Positions 30,851-39,865 of a stretch of 64,000 nt of DNA are shown piece by piece (the stretch's first letter is position 1; each line of letters starts with the position of its first letter). The stretch covers positions 124,001 through 188,000 of the forward strand of contig CAVZCQ010000002.1 in assembly GCA_963773835.1 (NCBI GenBank), read 5' to 3'. A model generated the notes under the pieces. That model saw only the letters and a list, made by a program, of their open reading frames with translations. It searched no databases and had not been told where the DNA came from. The position numbers and the translations under genes were made by a program. This DNA is from JOPF136 sp963773835 (GTDB taxonomy: Bacteria; Acidobacteriota; Terriglobia; Acidiferrales; UBA7541).

Positions 30851-31387
30851 CTATTTTCGCGCCGGCTCCTCCACGCGGAACACCTGGCAGGAATTCTGCA
30901 GCACGGGGAGCAGCCGCTTCCGGTTTTCGTCCTCACTCAGGCGCGGATCCTCCGTCAGCCCGGCGCGCAGCCCAATCAGTATCGTCGCCGTAAAGCCCAC
31001 CGCGGCCTGGAAGATTTCCGCAAGGTGCACACATCCCTGGCTCTTTCCGATCAGGTCGGTGATGCGGCGATAGATGCCTCGCCCGATAATCTCGCCCTCG
31101 AGCCTCGGGATGTTGTCCAGGGCGCGCAGACAGAGATTCTGGAAGGGCCGTTTGGCCATGTGCGCTTTGACATGCTCGATGCGCCCTGTGGCGACTTCTA
31201 CGATCATCTCCGCGTCAAAACTGTGGTCCAGATCCAGGAACGAGGCGAGCACCTGCACGCGCTCGCTGCCCCGCTGGATCACTTTCACATTGATGTTGCG
31301 CTCGAAGACCTCGGGAGTCTCCCGGCGGTCAGCCTCGGTGGCCGCGCCTCCCAGAACCAGCGGAATGTGCTTCGCGTCCGTCGCCAT
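30851..31387 (-). CDS. DUF2889 family protein
   Basis: 178 residues with the DUF2889 pattern: an N-terminal beta part with VKVIQRGSERVQVLASFLDLDHSFDAEMIVEVATGRI, then AHMAKRPFQNLC. A helical end with LEGEIIGRGIYRRITDLIGKSQGCVHLAEIFQAAV follows. Conserved Asp/His/Cys residues suggest a metal or catalytic site, but no activity is known. The ATG at 31387 is chosen because GGAGG stands 9 bases upstream; a frame start at 31408 lacks this. Monocistronic and divergent from the penicillin-binding protein gene. Confidence 0.8.
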   Translation of the reverse strand: MATDAKHIPLVLGGAATEADRRETPEVFERNINVKVIQRGSERVQVLASFLDLDHSFDAEMIVEVATGRIEHVKAHMAKRPFQNLCLRALDNIPRLEGEIIGRGIYRRITDLIGKSQGCVHLAEIFQAAVGFTATILIGLRAGLTEDPRLSEDENRKRLLPVLQNSCQVFRVEEPARK

Positions 31388-31466
31388 CTCTGCGCCCCTC
31401 CCACGCATCAGCTTACACGCTGGCGTGGAAACCCGCGAGCCGCGCGAATCCCGGCTGCGTCATACA

Positions 31467-32510
31467 ATGACAGACGGTATGAGCAGGAGACCTGGCAGCG
31501 CGAGCTCCGCATCCCCGGCTAATCCCTCGGCGGGTGGCAGAGCGGCTCGCCGCACGGCCGGATGGCCGGCGGCCCTGCTGTTGGCGCTCTTCGTGGCCTC
31601 GACGATATCAGCGCCCGCTGCCGCACCGCAGCGGATTCCCAGCGCGCCTGCGGCCTCCAACGCGGTGCTTCCGGTGGCTCTGAATCGTGCGCTGGCCCGC
31701 GGCTTCGGCAATCGCAGCGGGACCGGCGTGGTCGTCGAGGTTACGAGCGGCAGAATCCTGGCGGCAAGAAATATTCCGGTGGCCGCGCGGCGTCTCGTAC
31801 TTCCCGGGTCGTCCATCAAACCGTTTGTGCTGTATGCGCTGCTCGAATCCCGAAAATTGAGCCCGAATGAAGCCTTCATCTGTCCCTATACGCTGACTAT
31901 CGATGGCCATCGCCTGGATTGTACGCACCCGGAAAACACGGGACCGCTCTCGCCCACCTCCGCCCTCGCCTACTCCTGCAACAATTTTTTCGCGCGAATG
32001 GCTACGCGGTTGACCCCCGCCGAACTGGCTCGCGCGCTGGCCCAGTGGGGATTCACCTCCCCGTCGCGCCTGGCCGGGGACGAGCTCGCCGGAGAAATCG
32101 TCTCCCCGCGCACACCCGGCGAGCTCCAGCTCGAAGCCCTGGGCGAATTCGGGATCCACGTTACGCCCCTCGAGCTGCTCCAGGCCTACCGCCGGCTGGC
32201 GGTGCGCCGGCGAGATGCTGCCGCGCATGGAGCGTCGCTCAACGTGGTGTTCGAAGGTCTGGAAGGATCCGTGCGCTACGGCATGGCCGCGGCCGCGAAG
32301 ACCGAGGGACTGAGCGTCGCCGGGAAGACGGGTACATCCCTCGCCGACGAGGGCGCCTGGTCGCACGGCTGGTTCGCCGGATACGCTCCCGCCGATGCGC
32401 CGGAGATCGCCGTGGTGATTTTCCTGGAACGCGGCCGCGGGCCGGATGACGCAGCCGCCATCGCCCACACAGTGTTTACCGCCTTCCGCGACGCGAGACT
32501 CCTCCGGTGA
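31467..32510 (+). CDS. Penicillin-binding transpeptidase-domain protein without glycosyltransferase
   Basis: Serine transpeptidase/carboxypeptidase-type enzyme, 347 residues, with an N-terminal membrane anchor or signal (about 31-52). Active-site motifs are complete: SxxK at Ser115-Lys118 (PGSSIKPFV), SxN at Ser170-Asn172 (YSCNN) and KTG at 287-289 (GKTGTS). No glycosyltransferase, PASTA or dimerisation domain is present, and it is shorter than class B PBPs. ATG codons at 31467 and 31479 are both possible; no strong ribosome site was seen. Its stop overlaps the next gene's ATG (TGATG), so it is translated together with the SpoIID-like protein. It probably modifies peptidoglycan in the periplasm. 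Confidence 0.85.
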   Translation: MTDGMSRRPGSASSASPANPSAGGRAARRTAGWPAALLLALFVASTISAPAAAPQRIPSAPAASNAVLPVALNRALARGFGNRSGTGVVVEVTSGRILAARNIPVAARRLVLPGSSIKPFVLYALLESRKLSPNEAFICPYTLTIDGHRLDCTHPENTGPLSPTSALAYSCNNFFARMATRLTPAELARALAQWGFTSPSRLAGDELAGEIVSPRTPGELQLEALGEFGIHVTPLELLQAYRRLAVRRRDAAAHGASLNVVFEGLEGSVRYGMAAAAKTEGLSVAGKTGTSLADEGAWSHGWFAGYAPADAPEIAVVIFLERGRGPDDAAAIAHTVFTAFRDARLLR

Positions 32511-34312
32511 TGCATGAGAGTAGCGGCCGGACCGCTGCGCCACGCGCGTGGCGCGCCGCCCTTCGTTGGGCAGTTTTCCTATCGCTCGCCAGCCTGACGT
32601 GCGGCCGCGCCGCCCGGGCGCAGGCGCCGAATGAAATTCGCGTCGGCCTGGGTTGGCTCGTCCTGACACCGGAGGTGACCATCACGCCGCGGGAAGGCGG
32701 CGTGGCTGTCCGATATTGCCCGGATTGCAAGGCCAGACGGATCGACCGCGACATCTCGTTCATCGCGGTCGGCAACTCGCTCCAATTACGAGCGGCGAAT
32801 ACGAATCGCTCGTTTACGGCAGTTTTCCTCGATGGAGACTACGCGCTGGGGATGCCGGGCCGTCCGCCCGTGCACAGCCACTTCCCGGGGACCCTGCGAG
32901 CCCACAGCGGGCGAATCCGGGTGGTGCTCCGCGTCCCGCTGGAAGACTACGTGGTGCTGGCGCTGGAAGGTGAAGCCGCAGATTTCAAATCCGACGCCGC
33001 CCTGGAAGCCATGGCCGTTGCCGTGCGCACCTATGCCATCAGCCAGCGCGGCCGCCACTCCGCACAGGGCTTCGACCTCTGCGACACGACACATTGCCAG
33101 TTGCTTCGATTCGACGACGCTGCTCCCGTCGGGCTGCGCGCGGCAACGGAGGCCACGGAGGGCGAACTGCTTTGGTATCGCGGCGAGCCAGCAGTGCCGT
33201 ATTACAGCCGCAACTGCGGCGGCACAACTGAGGACGGCGCGGGCGTGTGGCCCGGCCTCGACGCGCCCTATCTGCGCTCGCACCCGGACCCTTACTGCCT
33301 GGTCCACGGACGCAACGAGTGGAGCGCGGAAATCGACCGCGGCGACCTCACCGTGGCGTTGCGTGCCGCCGGGGTGATCGGTGCGGCAGACACAGTCAGC
33401 GCGCTACGCGTCCTGGAGCGCACCCCTTCCGGCCGCGTGGCGCGCATCGAAATCGGTGGCGAGAAGCCCCGCGTGATCACCGGCGAGCAATTCCGCACCG
33501 CCGTGGGGCGCGTTCTGGGCAGCGGCGGCCTGCGCAGCAATGCCTTCGACGTGCGCGAAGCCGGCGGCCGGTTCATCTTCCACGGCTATGGAGCGGGACA
33601 TGGCGCGGGACTCTGCCAGGCAGGCGCGGACGAAATGGGCGCCGAGGGCAAAACCTACCGCGAGATTTTGGCCTTCTACTATCCAGGAACGGCGGTGGGG
33701 CTGACGGCGCAGGGATTAGCCTGGGTGCGGTTGGGCGGTGAACGCCTGGGTCTGATCACGACGCAGCCCGATGCCGACCGGGCGCTGGTGCCGCGCGCGG
33801 AACGCCTGCTCCGCGACGCGGAAGCGCTCACCGGATGGCAGCTCGCCTCACCGGCGGAGTTGCGCGTATATCCCAGCGTGGCTGTTTTCCGCAACGCTAC
33901 TGGCGAGCCGGGATGGGTGGCCGCCAGTACACGCGGCCGCGTGGTGCGCCTCGAACCCGCGGAAGTGCTGAACGCCGCGGGCGTTCTCGATCGAACGCTG
34001 CGGCATGAATTCCTCCACCTGTTGATTGAACAACGAGCACGCCCGGGACTTCCGCTTTGGTTCCGCGAGGGTTTGGTTCTGTATCTGGGCGGGGAAACGC
34101 GCCTCTCGCCGGAAAGCGCAGCGCCGGCAAGACCCGCGGATTTTGCAGCGCTGGACCGCGCCATGGCTGCGCCGGCCTCTGCTGATGCGCAGCGGCAGGC
34201 CTATCGCAGGGCTCAGAGCGCGGTGGCTTGGCTGGTAGAAGAACGGGGCCGTGCGGAGGTGCTCTCCTGGCTGGAGCGTGGACTCCCGCCGGATATCGAC
34301 GCGCGTCGCTAG
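32510..34312 (+). CDS. SpoIID/LytB-domain protein fused to an HExxH metallopeptidase-like domain
   Basis: About 600 residues with a signal peptide (LRWAVFLSLASLTCG). The first half is a SpoIID domain: VPLEDYVVLALEGE, LEAMAVAVRTYAIS, LRAATEATEGELLWY, PYYSRNCGGTTED and YGAGHGAGLCQAGADEM. In sporulating Firmicutes this fold is a lytic transglycosylase acting on denuded glycan. From about residue 430 a second domain begins, with HEFLH (499-503) and a downstream Glu520 in LWFREGLVLYL, the gluzincin pattern of MA-family (PF13485-like) peptidases. The ATG at 32510 overlaps the PBP stop. The two domains together suggest one secreted wall-remodelling protein; the peptidase activity is inferred. Confidence 0.85.
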   Translation: MHESSGRTAAPRAWRAALRWAVFLSLASLTCGRAARAQAPNEIRVGLGWLVLTPEVTITPREGGVAVRYCPDCKARRIDRDISFIAVGNSLQLRAANTNRSFTAVFLDGDYALGMPGRPPVHSHFPGTLRAHSGRIRVVLRVPLEDYVVLALEGEAADFKSDAALEAMAVAVRTYAISQRGRHSAQGFDLCDTTHCQLLRFDDAAPVGLRAATEATEGELLWYRGEPAVPYYSRNCGGTTEDGAGVWPGLDAPYLRSHPDPYCLVHGRNEWSAEIDRGDLTVALRAAGVIGAADTVSALRVLERTPSGRVARIEIGGEKPRVITGEQFRTAVGRVLGSGGLRSNAFDVREAGGRFIFHGYGAGHGAGLCQAGADEMGAEGKTYREILAFYYPGTAVGLTAQGLAWVRLGGERLGLITTQPDADRALVPRAERLLRDAEALTGWQLASPAELRVYPSVAVFRNATGEPGWVAASTRGRVVRLEPAEVLNAAGVLDRTLRHEFLHLLIEQRARPGLPLWFREGLVLYLGGETRLSPESAAPARPADFAALDRAMAAPASADAQRQAYRRAQSAVAWLVEERGRAEVLSWLERGLPPDIDARR

Positions 34313-34316
34313 AAAA

Positions 34317-35141
34317 TCAGTCCCAGGTGTCGTCGGGCGAGCGTGGAACCGCTGCGGATATGGCTTCCTCCACCAGAGCCAGGGTCACCAGCCACGCGCC
34401 CAGCGCGATCACGTATCCCAGCGAGAGCCGGGCCAGCATGCTGGCCGTCTGCGCGGCGATTCCATTCGCCTTTGGAACCCATTCCGCCAGCTTCCAGAAT
34501 GCGACGTCGCCGACAACGGCGCACGTCAGTGTCCCCAGCCAGTAGCGAAGACTGCCCCACGCACGCAGCGCCGCTCGCCACATGCCCGATTCCCCTAGAA
34601 ACGCCGCGGCGGCCAGTGGCAGCCAGATCAGAACGAATAGAAACCAGCCACCGATGAATTCGAGTGATTCCGCTCGCTGCTGGAGCAGATACGGGTCCAC
34701 CGGGCGGCGCAGGTGCAGCGTCAGCCACGAGGCCGCGTACTGTGTGCCCGCCGGCAAGCCTTCCACGACTTTCGCGGCGAGCCACACGAGGCCCGCAAAG
34801 AACACAAACACCACCACCGCGCGGGGAAGCCAAACCCCCAATTCACGCTCGCGGGCCTCGTCACTCGCTGCCGCCCCCCGTTCCGGGCCCAGCCGATCGC
34901 GCCGGAAGACGCGGAGTGCCGTCCGCTGGAGGAATGCAGCCAGATAGACGAGGAAGAGCCCGAGCAGCGCGGAGCCGGCCAGGTGCCACCACCTGGCCTC
35001 GCGAATCCAGAACCAGGCGTACGCCAGCAGCAGCCACACCAGCGTGCCCACACCCTGGATCGCCCACACGCGCCCGCTTCGCAGAACGCGGTTCACTGCC
35101 GACGGCACGCCCTGCCGCGAGATTCTGGGTGCCGCGCTCAT
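34317..35141 (-). CDS. Multi-helix membrane protein downstream of the alpha-2-macroglobulin
   Basis: 274 residues with about six hydrophobic helices (VWAIQGVGTLVWLLLAYAWFW, LAGSALLGLFLVYLAAFL, AVVVFVFFAGLVWLAAKV, FIGGWFLFVLIWLPLAAAAFL, YWLGTLTCAVVGDVAFW and LGYVIALGAWLVTLALVEE). A basic/acidic cytoplasmic loop lies near residues 70-95. No family recognised. The ATG at 35141 overlaps the macroglobulin stop as ATGA, so it is co-translated; a longer frame to 35438 only shadows the macroglobulin gene. It could be a membrane partner of the macroglobulin, but this is inference from position. Convergent with the SpoIID gene, 4 bases apart. Confidence 0.75.
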   Translation of the reverse strand: MSAAPRISRQGVPSAVNRVLRSGRVWAIQGVGTLVWLLLAYAWFWIREARWWHLAGSALLGLFLVYLAAFLQRTALRVFRRDRLGPERGAAASDEARERELGVWLPRAVVVFVFFAGLVWLAAKVVEGLPAGTQYAASWLTLHLRRPVDPYLLQQRAESLEFIGGWFLFVLIWLPLAAAAFLGESGMWRAALRAWGSLRYWLGTLTCAVVGDVAFWKLAEWVPKANGIAAQTASMLARLSLGYVIALGAWLVTLALVEEAISAAVPRSPDDTWD

Positions 35142-38100
35142 TCGACCACCACCGTGCGGCTTTCCGTGGTGGACAGGTATTGCGGCTGGTACATGGGCTG
35201 CACCTGGGCAGGGCTCACGCGGAACGTCCCCTGGTTCACCACCTTCAGCAGATAGAACGATGTCCCCTGCCCGTTCCACAAATAATTGACAAACAGCGCG
35301 GCGTGGTCGTCGTGGAACTCGCGCCGGCTGTAGAGATAGTTCCACCAGGGCGGTTTTTCCTTCAGCTCGTAGAGGTCGTTCCGTTCGATTCCCTCCGTCC
35401 CCGCCGGAATGGGATCCTCGATGGAAAGGTAATTCCACCGGCCGCCGGTGATCGTCAGGCGCACGGCGATCACGTCGCCGATGGCCAGCGGGCCGTCCAG
35501 CGGATCCAGCCGATAGACGATGCGCCCCTCAACCTTTTCCGGCACCAGCTTGAAATAGTCGCGCAGCAGGTTCAGCGCCACCGTGCCCGTGCGCTGGAGC
35601 TTCTCCTCGGTCGAAAAATACTCCGCGCGCGCCGACCAGTAGAGCCGTCCGGCGCCGTTCTTGGTGAAATGCACGCGGTTCATTCCTGCCGCCAGCTCGG
35701 CAGCCTTCAGTCTCAGCACCGGAGCAGCCACTCCCACGGCGTCTGCGGGGCCAAATCGCCGAGCCAGGATCTGTTTCCCGTTCACCGCGACAGTCACGGC
35801 GAAATCGGGCTTCAATTCCCCGCTGGCCTTCAGATAATCCGTCAGACCGTACACCACCATGGCCGTCTGCTCGGTGGAGTACCAGTAGAAGCCTTCGCTG
35901 CGATGATTCATCAACCACAACGCCGCTTTCGGCAGCAGCGGGCTCTGCGGGCGATAGCGCACCAGCAGCTTCATGGCATAGGCCGTGGCCTCCGCGGAGG
36001 AATCGCCGGAAAAATCGAGCAGGTAATTCTGCGTGGCCGGCCAGTACGCTTCCTGCTCGGCGCTTTTCGCTTCCGATTCGAGGTGCCCGGCGATCTCTCC
36101 TGCACGCGCGTCGTGCACGGCATCGAATGCCAGCCCCAGCACGGCGCGTCCGTAGGTGGACATGTCCCCGCGCTTCTCCCACAGCGGGTTGAGCACTGCG
36201 GCAACATCGGCCGGGGCGAGGCCATTCAACGCCAACGCGTAGGCCAGGTAGGCCCGCAGGTCCGGCACCGCCTTCTCCTGCCGTTCGTATTCTCCGCGCA
36301 GCCACGACACTCCCCGCTTCAGCCTGCCTTCGTCCACGCTCACGCCCGCGGATTTGGCCTGCGCCAGGCCCGCCACCACGTAGGCGGTCATGAACGGGTG
36401 GCTTTCGTCCGTCTTCCACCAGCCCCACCCTCCGTCGTTGTGCTGGTAGTCGTACAGGCGGTCCAGCCCGGCGCGGATTTTCTTCTGCAGCTCGGCTTCA
36501 TTGACGTCGGATTTCACTTTCAGTTCCCGCAGCGCCGCCGCCACCACCACGTTGGGCAGGAAGCTGGACATGGTCTGCTCCGTGCAGCCATAGGGATACG
36601 TTGTGAGGAAATCGAGCGCCCCAAAGAGCGCCCCGCCCACCGACGGCGACACGCTGATTTCCAGCGCCCGGGAATCCGGATCGATGGCCTGCGGAAATTC
36701 CAGCTCCGCATCCGCCGCGCCCTGCTCCGCGATTACGGAACCGGCGCGAGCCACCGACAGCCGCACGCCGAACGGCCGTATCGGCAGCGTCAGCTCGATG
36801 CCGTCGGATTCCTCATCCGTCAGCGCCTTTGCGGTCAGCACCGCTGAACCGCCGGGCTTCGGCTTCACCCGCCAGGTAACCTTCGATTCGCCCCGGCTGG
36901 GAATGGAAAGCGTGGCGGTAACCGGGTCGAGTATCTCCAGCCCGTCGGCGGAGAGTGAAACGCGCGCTTTCTTCTCCGTCGTCAGGTAGTTATGGACGAT
37001 GCCCGTCAGCACCGCCTGATCCCCGCGGGTAAAAAACCGCGGCGTGGCCAGCCGCAGAATCAGGTTTTTCCGCACAATGGTCCGGATCACCGCTCCGCCC
37101 ACGCGCGTATCCGCAGTCACTCCGCGCGCCGTGGTGCGCCACGTGGTCAGTGCGTCGGGAAAATCGAATTTCACCTGCGCGCGTCCCTGCGCGTCCGTCA
37201 CTACGTTCGCCGCCCAGTACGCGGTGTCCGGAAATGCTTTGCGGATTTTCGGCTCGATCAATCGCTCCGGCTTCACGTCGCCGAGTGCGCCTCGGCTGCC
37301 CGGCGCGGCAATCATGTGCATCTGGCGTGCCAGCAGCATGGGCTGTTTGCCCGACCGCCCATGGAAGTAATACGCCAGCGAACTCTCCGTGCTCACCGAC
37401 TGCGCAATCGCCCCGTAGAAGAAATTAAAGATGTCTCCGGTATATTCCGGCTGGACTGCGTAAATCGCCTCGTCCACGACTCCCACGCTGATCTCGGCGC
37501 CGGCCACCGGCTTTCCCGCGGCGTCGTGGGCAGTCACGCTGATGGCCGCAGCCTCGCCTGGCGTGTACTGCGGCTTGGAGGTGGAAACGTCCAACGTCAG
37601 CGCGTGCAGTGTGGCCGGTATTTTGATCCGTTTCGCTCCCTGGTGCAGGCTGTTCTCCTGCAGGTAGGCCACACTCAGGTACACGCCCGGGGCGAACGCC
37701 GGCTGGATGGGAATATCCACCGTCACGTCGGAGCCGGCCGCGGCCACCACCTGTTTCGTGTGCACCACGGTGCTCTCCGTCGTCACCAGCAGATGGGCTC
37801 CCGGCTTCCCGGTGAGGATGAGCACGTGCGCCGTCTCCCCGGGGCTGTACGATTTTTTATCCGGCACAATTTGCACCTGCTGGCTTCCCTCGCCATACCA
37901 CGCGCTCGCGCCCGAAACCCACATCCACGTGTAACTCTCCACCTCGCGGCCTTCCGGTGTGCGCGCTGTCACTCGGACGCGGAAGGAGCCCGCCTTCGCG
38001 AGCGGCAGGTCCACCTTCGCGCCGCCCTGCGCGTCCGTTTGCGCGCTCAGCGTCACCCCCGGGACCGTTTCCTCCCGCCCGTATGTGTTCTGGCGCAGTT

Positions 38101-39862
38101 CCACCTGGACCGTTGTGGCCACAGGTTTCCCGTCGTAATCTTTCGCTTGCACAGCGAGATGGGCCGTCTGCCCCGGGCTGTATACGTATTTGTCCGTGGA
38201 CACGCCTACCAGGAAACTGCCGTAGGTGGCCACCACGACGGCGTGGCCGGAGATCTCGCGATTGGCCGCATCCGTCACGCGCGCTTCAATGCGGTAAATC
38301 ATGTCGTAGCGCTGTTTTTCCGAAAATGAGGTGGGAACCGTGATGGTCAGCCGGCCGTCCGAATCGAGCGTGCCCTTCTGCTCGGAGAGCTGCTCGCCAC
38401 CGTACATGTAATCGCCCTGGCCGCCGCCTTCGCCCTCATCCCCTTCCCCGCCGTATCCCCCCTCGTCATACTCTTCGTCGCTGTAAACGAGCGGCGACCA
38501 ATACCGGGCGCGATGAACCACCCAGGCGACATTGGCGCCTGCCACAGGCTCCCCGAAGTAGTACCGCGCATCAATCGTCGCGCGCACCGAATTGCCCTGA
38601 AGCACCCGCGCCGAATCCGGCGCGACCTTCACCGAGTATTCCGGCTTTTTGTACTCCTGAACCGAGAATCCGCCGCCCTCCCACCCCGCCCCTCGCAATA
38701 CACGAATGGCGTAATAGCCCAGCGCTGCGGCGTCGGGGATGTCGTACTTCCCTGTCAGCGTCCCCGCGGGCGACAGGTTCAGCGTCTGCCGCGATACCGC
38801 CTTCCCTTCCGGGTCGTGAATTTCCACCTGCACCGGGCCCATCTGCGGCAGCCGGTAGCCTCCCTCCTCGATGCCGCGCAGGATGGCCTTGAAATAAACG
38901 GTGTGGCCGGGACGATATACGGGGCGGTCCGTGTAGATGTAGATCGAGATGTGGCTTTCCGAATCGTTCCGCAGGCTCCACTCGTTGAGCGACGACGGAG
39001 CGAAATCGTCGCCGGACCGCGCCAGCACCAGCACGTCCTCCGGCTGGCTCCCCTCGACTGCGGCCTCCGCCAGGCCATTCGCGTCCGCGGGGACCGCAGC
39101 CAGTTCTTTATGATTAGCCAGGAAAACCATCGAGGCCCCAGCCACCGGCATGCTCGTAATGCGGTTCTGCGCGAAGGCCAGCAAATGGCCGGGCCAGCAT
39201 TTCACCACCAGCCCCAGCTCCGTGACGCTCACGATCGTGTACGCGCGCAGGCCTTTGCCCGCCGCCTCCACCAGGTAGAGCCCCTTTCCGGGCACGTCCA
39301 CAGGCACCGTCGCCGCTTCCCACCAATACCCCGCGCGCGACGGCATCGCCAGCGGCTGGCGCCAGCGCGACACCAGTTGGCTCGCGTTCAGCACCGGCAC
39401 ATCCGCGAACTCCGAGGGTGTCCCTATGGGAATCTTTTCCTGATGGCGGCGCGCCCACCAGTCGCGGATCGCTTCGCGTGATTCCGCCGAATACTGCTCG
39501 CGGAAAAAATCGCGGACGGTGGCCCGCCATTCGCGTTTCCAATCGTGGAACCTTTCCAGCGCGGAGCGCTCGTGAGGCAGCTCCGGGGCTTTGCCGCCGA
39601 ACTCGTGCAGCTCCTTCAGTTGCTCGAAAAAGCGGATTGGATCGTTCACGCGGTAGACGCGGAATTCGAGCGCGCTCACTCCCCTCGCCCACACCTGGAC
39701 GTGCGGCTTCTCCCTGGGCGTGTAGGTTCGTTCGCTGGTAATGGAAAAGAACGGCTGCGGTTCGTCCGCCAGCGCCGGGATAGGCCGCAGCAGCAGAAAG
39801 GCCGCATGGACGGCGGGAGTCGCCCCCGCAAACAGCGCCAAAAACAGGATTGCGCGCCGCAT
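35138..39862 (-). CDS. Bacterial alpha-2-macroglobulin family protein with thioester motif
   Basis: A 1,574-residue secreted protease-trap-like protein. Signal peptide about 1-20, no lipobox. MG-type beta domains follow, with IYTDRPVYRPGHTVYFKA, YVYSPGQTAHLAVQAKD and KSYSPGETAHVLI as repeated MG2-like edges. The thioester site is YPYGCTEQ with Cys1093 and Gln1096, so covalent trapping is possible. The TED helical domain has YDYQHNDGGWGWWKTDESHPFMTA. A short acidic Gly-rich insert (EEYDEGGYGGEGDEGEGGG) near residue 465 is unusual and could bind Ca2+ or be a linker. DUF1175 lies upstream and a membrane protein downstream. In E. coli yfaS and DUF1175 yfaT are similarly adjacent. Periplasmic defence against host or rival proteases is the accepted idea for the family. 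Confidence 0.92.
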   Translation of the reverse strand: MRRAILFLALFAGATPAVHAAFLLLRPIPALADEPQPFFSITSERTYTPREKPHVQVWARGVSALEFRVYRVNDPIRFFEQLKELHEFGGKAPELPHERSALERFHDWKREWRATVRDFFREQYSAESREAIRDWWARRHQEKIPIGTPSEFADVPVLNASQLVSRWRQPLAMPSRAGYWWEAATVPVDVPGKGLYLVEAAGKGLRAYTIVSVTELGLVVKCWPGHLLAFAQNRITSMPVAGASMVFLANHKELAAVPADANGLAEAAVEGSQPEDVLVLARSGDDFAPSSLNEWSLRNDSESHISIYIYTDRPVYRPGHTVYFKAILRGIEEGGYRLPQMGPVQVEIHDPEGKAVSRQTLNLSPAGTLTGKYDIPDAAALGYYAIRVLRGAGWEGGGFSVQEYKKPEYSVKVAPDSARVLQGNSVRATIDARYYFGEPVAGANVAWVVHRARYWSPLVYSDEEYDEGGYGGEGDEGEGGGQGDYMYGGEQLSEQKGTLDSDGRLTITVPTSFSEKQRYDMIYRIEARVTDAANREISGHAVVVATYGSFLVGVSTDKYVYSPGQTAHLAVQAKDYDGKPVATTVQVELRQNTYGREETVPGVTLSAQTDAQGGAKVDLPLAKAGSFRVRVTARTPEGREVESYTWMWVSGASAWYGEGSQQVQIVPDKKSYSPGETAHVLILTGKPGAHLLVTTESTVVHTKQVVAAAGSDVTVDIPIQPAFAPGVYLSVAYLQENSLHQGAKRIKIPATLHALTLDVSTSKPQYTPGEAAAISVTAHDAAGKPVAGAEISVGVVDEAIYAVQPEYTGDIFNFFYGAIAQSVSTESSLAYYFHGRSGKQPMLLARQMHMIAAPGSRGALGDVKPERLIEPKIRKAFPDTAYWAANVVTDAQGRAQVKFDFPDALTTWRTTARGVTADTRVGGAVIRTIVRKNLILRLATPRFFTRGDQAVLTGIVHNYLTTEKKARVSLSADGLEILDPVTATLSIPSRGESKVTWRVKPKPGGSAVLTAKALTDEESDGIELTLPIRPFGVRLSVARAGSVIAEQGAADAELEFPQAIDPDSRALEISVSPSVGGALFGALDFLTTYPYGCTEQTMSSFLPNVVVAAALRELKVKSDVNEAELQKKIRAGLDRLYDYQHNDGGWGWWKTDESHPFMTAYVVAGLAQAKSAGVSVDEGRLKRGVSWLRGEYERQEKAVPDLRAYLAYALALNGLAPADVAAVLNPLWEKRGDMSTYGRAVLGLAFDAVHDARAGEIAGHLESEAKSAEQEAYWPATQNYLLDFSGDSSAEATAYAMKLLVRYRPQSPLLPKAALWLMNHRSEGFYWYSTEQTAMVVYGLTDYLKASGELKPDFAVTVAVNGKQILARRFGPADAVGVAAPVLRLKAAELAAGMNRVHFTKNGAGRLYWSARAEYFSTEEKLQRTGTVALNLLRDYFKLVPEKVEGRIVYRLDPLDGPLAIGDVIAVRLTITGGRWNYLSIEDPIPAGTEGIERNDLYELKEKPPWWNYLYSRREFHDDHAALFVNYLWNGQGTSFYLLKVVNQGTFRVSPAQVQPMYQPQYLSTTESRTVVVE

Positions 39863-39865
39863 CGG

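Noticed and set aside
34664..36847. 727-codon plus-strand open frame opposite the macroglobulin and membrane-protein genes
   Set aside because: Spans two well-supported minus-strand genes and has the composition of a GC-rich shadow frame.
38396..38500. Acidic Gly-rich segment in the macroglobulin considered as a separate low-complexity insertion or frameshift
   Set aside because: The reading frame is continuous and the flanking MG-type strands align on both sides; kept as an in-frame linker.
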